A DNA stretch of 64,000 nt. Source: JAWKXU01 sp020446465 (GTDB lineage Bacteria; Pseudomonadota; Alphaproteobacteria; Sphingomonadales; Sphingomonadaceae). Position numbers and translations under genes: made by a program. Under the pieces are notes generated by a model, which worked only from the letters and a program-made list of their open reading frames with translations, searched no databases and was not told where the DNA came from. The stretch is taken from the NCBI GenBank assembly GCA_041396845.1, contig JAWKXU010000001.1:558001-622000 (forward strand), in the 5' to 3' direction. Below, piece after piece: positions 59,958-64,000 of this stretch; position 1 is the stretch's first letter; each line of letters opens with the position of its first letter.

Positions 59958-61163
59958 TTACCCGACGATTTCGAACAGGCCGGCGGACCCCATGCCGCCA
60001 GCAACGCACATCGAAACGACAGCGTAGCGTTCGCCACGACGACGCGCTTCGATCAGGGCATGGCCTACCAGTCGGCTCCCGGTCATGCCAAAGGGGTGTC
60101 CGATGGCGATGCCGCCGCCATCCACGTTGATCTTTTCAGGATCGATGCCCAGTTTGTCACGGCAATAGAGATACTGGCTGGCGAAGGCTTCGTTGATTTC
60201 CCACAGGCCGATATCGGATACTTTCAGGCCTGCACGATCAAGCAATTTGGGAATGGCGAAAATCGGGCCGATCCCCATTTCTTCGGGTGCACAGCCTGCG
60301 GATTGAAAGCCCCGGAAAACACCGAGAATTTCCTTGCCTTCGGCTTCTGCGGTCGCCCGGTCCATCAGCACTTGCGCGCTGGCCCCATCGGAAAGCTGGC
60401 TGGCGTTGCCGGCAGTCACGAAGCGACCTTCCTTCACCACCTGGCCGTCTTTCCAGACCGGGCGCAGCTTGGCGAGCGATTCGATGTTGCTATCCGCACG
60501 GATGCCTTCGTCCGTGTCCAGCGTGACTTCTTCGGTGCCAGTGACGCTACCGTCCTTGGCGATCAGGTTCCTGGTCACGGTGAGAGGGACGATTTCATCG
60601 GCAAAACGACCAGCCTCGGTCGCTGCGGCCGCGCGCTGGTGGCTGATGACGGCGATTTCATCCTGCGCTTCGCGGCTGATGCCGTATTTTTCTGCAACGA
60701 TTTCAGCCGTTTCAATCATTGCCATGTAGGCATGTGGCTGCTGGTCAGTAACCGCCTGGACGATTGCGCGATAGGTTGGTGTATGGGCATTGCGGGTATG
60801 CGTGACGCTTTCTGCCCCGCCGCTTAGTGCAACATCGATATCGTTTGCCATGATTGCTCGTGCGGCAAAGGCCAGCGAAGTCAGGCCCGAACCACACTTG
60901 CGATCGAGGGTTGTTCCGGGGACGCTGATCGGCAGGCCGGCTGCGAAAATTGCTGTCCGGGCAAGGTTGTTACCTTGCGTGCCCCATTGCGTGGCGACGC
61001 CCATCACAACATCGTCGATCCGTTCAGGATCAATGCCTGCCCGCTCTACAGCGGCTTTCATGACATGACCGGCAAATGCCGGGGCGTCGGTATCGTTGAG
61101 TGCGCCCTTGAATGCCTTGGCAACGCCTGTCCGGGCGGTTGAGATAATTGCAGCTTCACGCAT
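59958..61163 (-). CDS. acetyl-CoA C-acetyltransferase (thiolase)
   Basis: A 401-residue type II thiolase with all catalytic residues: nucleophile Cys in RKCGSGLTSL, His in GHPFGMTGSR, and second Cys in CVAGGMGS. It would cleave 3-ketoacyl-CoA to acetyl-CoA and a shorter acyl-CoA, or make acetoacetyl-CoA. ATG 61163 is preferred because AGAAAGG lies eight bases upstream and the family begins MREAAIIST. It overlaps the preceding alpha/beta hydrolase by 8 bases, so it is the last gene of the leftward operon that starts beyond the right window edge. Confidence 0.93.
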   Translation of the reverse strand: MREAAIISTARTGVAKAFKGALNDTDAPAFAGHVMKAAVERAGIDPERIDDVVMGVATQWGTQGNNLARTAIFAAGLPISVPGTTLDRKCGSGLTSLAFAARAIMANDIDVALSGGAESVTHTRNAHTPTYRAIVQAVTDQQPHAYMAMIETAEIVAEKYGISREAQDEIAVISHQRAAAATEAGRFADEIVPLTVTRNLIAKDGSVTGTEEVTLDTDEGIRADSNIESLAKLRPVWKDGQVVKEGRFVTAGNASQLSDGASAQVLMDRATAEAEGKEILGVFRGFQSAGCAPEEMGIGPIFAIPKLLDRAGLKVSDIGLWEINEAFASQYLYCRDKLGIDPEKINVDGGGIAIGHPFGMTGSRLVGHALIEARRRGERYAVVSMCVAGGMGSAGLFEIVG

Positions 61164-62049
61164 TGATGCGCCTTTCTGAGTAGTGGTGATTGAGAAACTG
61201 GATGACTGAATCTGTAAAACGCTGGCGATACTGATGGTGGAGAGCGTGGCAACCACCTTCAAAAACCTGAACCTCGACAGCTTTCATGCGGTCCAGCATG
61301 TCGGGGGCGGGGACGGGGCGAGCCTCCGAACCGCCATAGACCAGGAGGGTGGGGCAAACCACCGCGTCAAGAACATCGCACAGTTCGTGGGCATACTGGT
61401 CTTCTGGTGGCCTGACACGGTTTTGTGAATCGTGCTTCCAGGTGTAGGTGCCATCATCCGCCCGACGCGTGCCGTGGCGAACCAGGTGTTTGATCGTTGC
61501 GCGATCCACCAGGGGTTGCGCCTGTTCCATCCGCGCACATGCAGCGTCCAGCGAGGGAAAGTTCGGACGCGGTTTGCTGTGGCCAGCCTGACGCTGGGCG
61601 ATCCAGTTGCGTATCCGCAAGGGATAGGGTTTTGGCGACGCCATCTCGTCCCGCTGGATCGGCATGGTGACGCATTCCACCCCTGTCAGGGCCGCGACAC
61701 GATCGGGAAACGAGGCAGCCAGCCGCAGCCCCAGAGCGCCACCCAGAGAGTGCCCGACGATCGCAAATTTTTGCAGGTCGAAGGCTTCCATCACATCTGC
61801 AATATCCAGCAAAAACGCGCCCAGCGAATAGGCATCTGCACCGGCCCAGTCACTATCGCCATGCCCGCGCAAGTCCGGGGCAATCAGATAGTAATCCTTC
61901 AGCAAATCCTGGGCGATCCAGTCCCAACCGCGGGAGTGATCGCTCATGCCGTGCAGCAGCATGACGGGTGGGGCCGACGGATCGCCCCACGTGTTGACAT
62001 GGAGCCGCAAGCGACCAGGCTCGATGAACTGGCTTTCGGGTTCGATCAT
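61156..62049 (-). CDS. alpha/beta-fold hydrolase
   Basis: A 297-residue hydrolase. The oxyanion segment LLHGMSDH, the strand DLRGHGDS, the nucleophile elbow GHSLGG and the late His in GGCHALHHQ are all in order. The fold is common to C-C bond hydrolases, epoxide hydrolases, lactonases and esterases, so the reaction is open. It sits between an AMP-dependent ligase (ATGA overlap) and a thiolase (8-base overlap), and a luciferase-like monooxygenase lies nearby, which would suit hydrolysis of a lactone or ester. Confidence 0.88.
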   Translation of the reverse strand: MIEPESQFIEPGRLRLHVNTWGDPSAPPVMLLHGMSDHSRGWDWIAQDLLKDYYLIAPDLRGHGDSDWAGADAYSLGAFLLDIADVMEAFDLQKFAIVGHSLGGALGLRLAASFPDRVAALTGVECVTMPIQRDEMASPKPYPLRIRNWIAQRQAGHSKPRPNFPSLDAACARMEQAQPLVDRATIKHLVRHGTRRADDGTYTWKHDSQNRVRPPEDQYAHELCDVLDAVVCPTLLVYGGSEARPVPAPDMLDRMKAVEVQVFEGGCHALHHQYRQRFTDSVIQFLNHHYSERRINA

Positions 62050-63569
62050 GATTCAGTTTTCACCGGATCGGCACCCGCCTGGCCACGCAGGGCGCGACGC
62101 AGAATCTTTCCGGTTGGGCCTTTGGGTAATTCAGGCAGGATAGTCAGGCTCGCGGGCACCTTGTAACGCGCCAATTCGGTGCGGCAGCGTTCCAACAGCG
62201 TCTCGGCAGGTTGTTCGCGCCCGCTTGCGAAAGCGACAAACGCGACTGGCACTTCACCCAGTCCTTCGTCTTCCTGCGCGATGACAGCCGCTTCGGCCAC
62301 CCCTTCGCAGGCATAGAGAACTTCTTCGATTTCAACTGGATAGATATTCTGTCCGCCGCGAATGATGATGTCTTTCTTGCGGTCAACAATATAGGCGTAG
62401 CCATCCGCATCGAGATAACCGATGTCACCGCTATGCAGCCATCCGCCTTGCAATGCAGCGGCGGTATCGTCCGGTGCGTTGTAGTATCCAGCCATCAGGT
62501 TCGGTCCGCGTATAACGATTTCCCCGGATTCACCCGTGGGCATGTCCGTTCCGTCTTCCGCGCGGATCGCGAGGTCCATCCCGTCCAGCACTTTGCCGAT
62601 CGTTCGCCCGCGTAGTAATGATCCATCTTCGGCAAGGCGCACATCGGTCAGAGTGACAAGCGCGGTTCCTTCGGTAAGGCCATAGCCTGTCAGAACCGTG
62701 ACATCAGGCGCCATTGCAAGAATGCGCGCAAGCAGCGCCGACGGAACTGGCGCACCGCCAGTCATGATCCGGCGAAGCGAACCCAGTGTTTCCCGGCTGG
62801 CATTGGGGTGATCGAAAATCCGCTGCAGCATAGTGGGGACGGCAGGGAGGAATGTGCAGTGATGGGCCGCAATTGTTTCAATGCACTGGGCTGCATCGAA
62901 ACGGGGCAAGAGGACAAGCGTTGCCCCTGTCACCAGCATCGCATTGATGCACTGGTTGAGGCCGAAAGTGTTGTAGAGTGGCAAGGCGCACAAGATAGTG
63001 TCGTTGCCGTCAAGCCCCAGCCAGCCAGGCGTGCGGTCATAATTGGCAGCAAGGTTGGCGCAGGTCAGCTTCACGCCTTTGGCCTTGCCAGTTGTTGCGC
63101 TGGTCAGCAGCAACATCGCCAGATCGTCATCTTGGGATGCAACCGGCTTGGCAAGTGGTTGGGCCGCTCCAAAATCGACGAGATCGGCATTGATGACCAT
63201 GCAGCTTTGCGGCAGGTCCGCGGTGGCCAGCGGTTCCGACAGTTCCGTATTCGTCACAAGGAACTGTAAGTCGCAGCATGTCACTGCATGGCGCACTTCG
63301 CCGGGACGATAGAGCACATTGACCGGCGTGACGACGGCGCCCAGCGCCAGCGCCGCCTGCTGAACGACGATGAACAGCTTCGACGATGGCAACTGAATGC
63401 CAACGTGGCTGCCCTTGGTCACGCCAAGATCGCGAAGCCCGCCGGCCGTAGCAAGAACCTCTTCGGCAAGCCGGGCAAAAGTGGTCGTCTCTCCCTCGAA
63501 CACAATCGCCGGCTTGTCCGGGTCAGATTGCGCACGCGCGAAGAGGGCAAGAGTGCGGTTAGTCATCAA
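62046..63569 (-). CDS. AMP-dependent acyl-CoA synthetase
   Basis: A 507-residue ANL ligase with TSATTGKAKG, GYGLTEG, SGDIGYLD and the C-terminal PTGKILRR Lys. The segment KKDIIIRGGQNIYP is typical of the fatty-acid or aromatic acyl-CoA synthetases of about 500 residues. It starts at TTG followed by ATG (63569 or 63566), and the stop of the upstream amidohydrolase overlaps the TTG-ATG by four bases. The activated acid is probably the product of the neighbouring hydrolase reaction; this is inference. Confidence 0.9.
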   Translation of the reverse strand: MMTNRTLALFARAQSDPDKPAIVFEGETTTFARLAEEVLATAGGLRDLGVTKGSHVGIQLPSSKLFIVVQQAALALGAVVTPVNVLYRPGEVRHAVTCCDLQFLVTNTELSEPLATADLPQSCMVINADLVDFGAAQPLAKPVASQDDDLAMLLLTSATTGKAKGVKLTCANLAANYDRTPGWLGLDGNDTILCALPLYNTFGLNQCINAMLVTGATLVLLPRFDAAQCIETIAAHHCTFLPAVPTMLQRIFDHPNASRETLGSLRRIMTGGAPVPSALLARILAMAPDVTVLTGYGLTEGTALVTLTDVRLAEDGSLLRGRTIGKVLDGMDLAIRAEDGTDMPTGESGEIVIRGPNLMAGYYNAPDDTAAALQGGWLHSGDIGYLDADGYAYIVDRKKDIIIRGGQNIYPVEIEEVLYACEGVAEAAVIAQEDEGLGEVPVAFVAFASGREQPAETLLERCRTELARYKVPASLTILPELPKGPTGKILRRALRGQAGADPVKTES

Positions 63570-64000
63570 CCAAGCTCTTCTGTTGCGGACGCTGGTGCAA
63601 GCAAGGCCGGATCCAGTCCATAAGTCCGTTGGGCCGTTCCTGCAAAGAGCGTCGTCCGCTCATCGGCAGACATGCCGACAGTCAGCCGTTTGAACGCATT
63701 CCACAAGGTTCGATAGGAATACATCGCCTTGTCGACCGGGAAGTTGCTTTCGAACATGCAGCGTTCCGGACCGAAAAGGTCTATGCAGGTTTCGACATAG
63801 GGACGCCATGCGTCGGCAAGTTCTGTCGACGAGGGCGGGGCAGAGCGCTCATGCCACATCGCACCGCAGATACTCATGCCGAATCCACCAATTTTTACAC
63901 GCACATTCGGGCAATCGGCGAGCGCGCGCATATCCGAACGCCACTGTTCAAAACGTTCCTTTTCGCGGTGTTCATAGGGACCAACGCCGAGCACGCAGCC
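63566..64000 (-). CDS. amidohydrolase-2-family protein, C-terminal part (cut by window edge)
   Basis: The last 144 or so residues of a gene that continues past the right edge. The segment NVRVKIGGFGM, the FESNFPVDK motif and RTYGL at the end match the C-terminal part of amidohydrolase_2 (TIM-barrel) proteins, which include decarboxylases and lactonases; the conserved Asp normally before FPVD is Asn in this reading (SNFPVD), as in many L-rhamnono-lactonase-like members. The metal-binding N-terminal part is outside the window. It is translationally coupled to the AMP-dependent ligase. Confidence 0.85.
   Translation of the reverse strand, partial: GCVLGVGPYEHREKERFEQWRSDMRALADCPNVRVKIGGFGMSICGAMWHERSAPPSSTELADAWRPYVETCIDLFGPERCMFESNFPVDKAMYSYRTLWNAFKRLTVGMSADERTTLFAGTAQRTYGLDPALLAPASATEELG

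Noticed and set aside
1..64000. CRISPR array, tRNA or rRNA genes, prophage
   Set aside because: No regularly spaced direct repeats, tRNA-like cloverleaf, rRNA sequence, integrase or phage structural gene was recognised.

Overview
This is a high-GC proteobacterial chromosome segment, most likely from an alphaproteobacterium of the Sphingomonadales (Novosphingobium/Sphingobium type). The evidence is two large TonB-dependent receptors, many small CoA-dependent catabolic operons, and a NasT/NasS-controlled nitrate island. The assignment is inference from gene content; no rRNA or tRNA gene was seen.

Region 1 (1-11.4 kb) and region 3 (28.8-46.9 kb) look like two halves of one catabolic gene set. 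They encode an SDR, three CrtC/AttH-like (lipocalin-hydratase-like) proteins, four APH-type kinases, a divergent crotonase, an acyl-CoA synthetase, a Baeyer-Villiger-type monooxygenase, a PQQ/cytochrome c alcohol dehydrogenase and an esterase. They also encode a membrane-anchored linalool dehydratase/isomerase-like enzyme, a biotin carrier with a carboxyltransferase-like protein whose metal site is altered, an SCP2-type thiolase, and a three-gene dikinase-like set lacking the PEP/pyruvate barrel. A FadR-type GntR regulator (34908-35615) sits in the middle. A 17-bp palindrome with core T(T/C)GTCNGAC(G/A)A recurs in nearly every intergenic promoter region of both halves and in none of the promoters elsewhere. 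I read this as one regulon, probably for catabolism of an isoprenoid or tertiary-alcohol/ketone compound; the substrate is inferred.

Region 2 (11.5-28.8 kb) is a self-contained nitrate/cyanate assimilation island lying inside that gene set. It contains nasT-nasS, the nitrate ABC transporter (binding lipoprotein, permease, fused double ATPase), an outer-membrane porin, a formate/nitrite channel, a PP2C-Ser/Thr kinase fusion, cyanase, nirBD, nasA and cobA. Two leaders (before nrtA and nirB) carry a shared 16-mer and a matching GCCGCC/GGCGGC-U6 terminator, as expected for NasT (ANTAR) antitermination.

Region 4 (46.9-57.9 kb) is a receptor/monooxygenase region with two TonB receptors, TetR, a second Baeyer-Villiger-type monooxygenase, a ModE-like regulator, a DUF1330 protein and a quinone reductase-like enzyme. 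It is littered with non-coding palindromic repeats: two ~100-bp copies in inverted orientation, each starting at a stop codon, and a 272-bp MITE-like element plus a truncated inverted copy. Region 5 (58-64 kb) has a luciferase-like monooxygenase divergent from a TetR gene, then a leftward operon of amidohydrolase, AMP-ligase, alpha/beta hydrolase and thiolase, cut by the right window edge.
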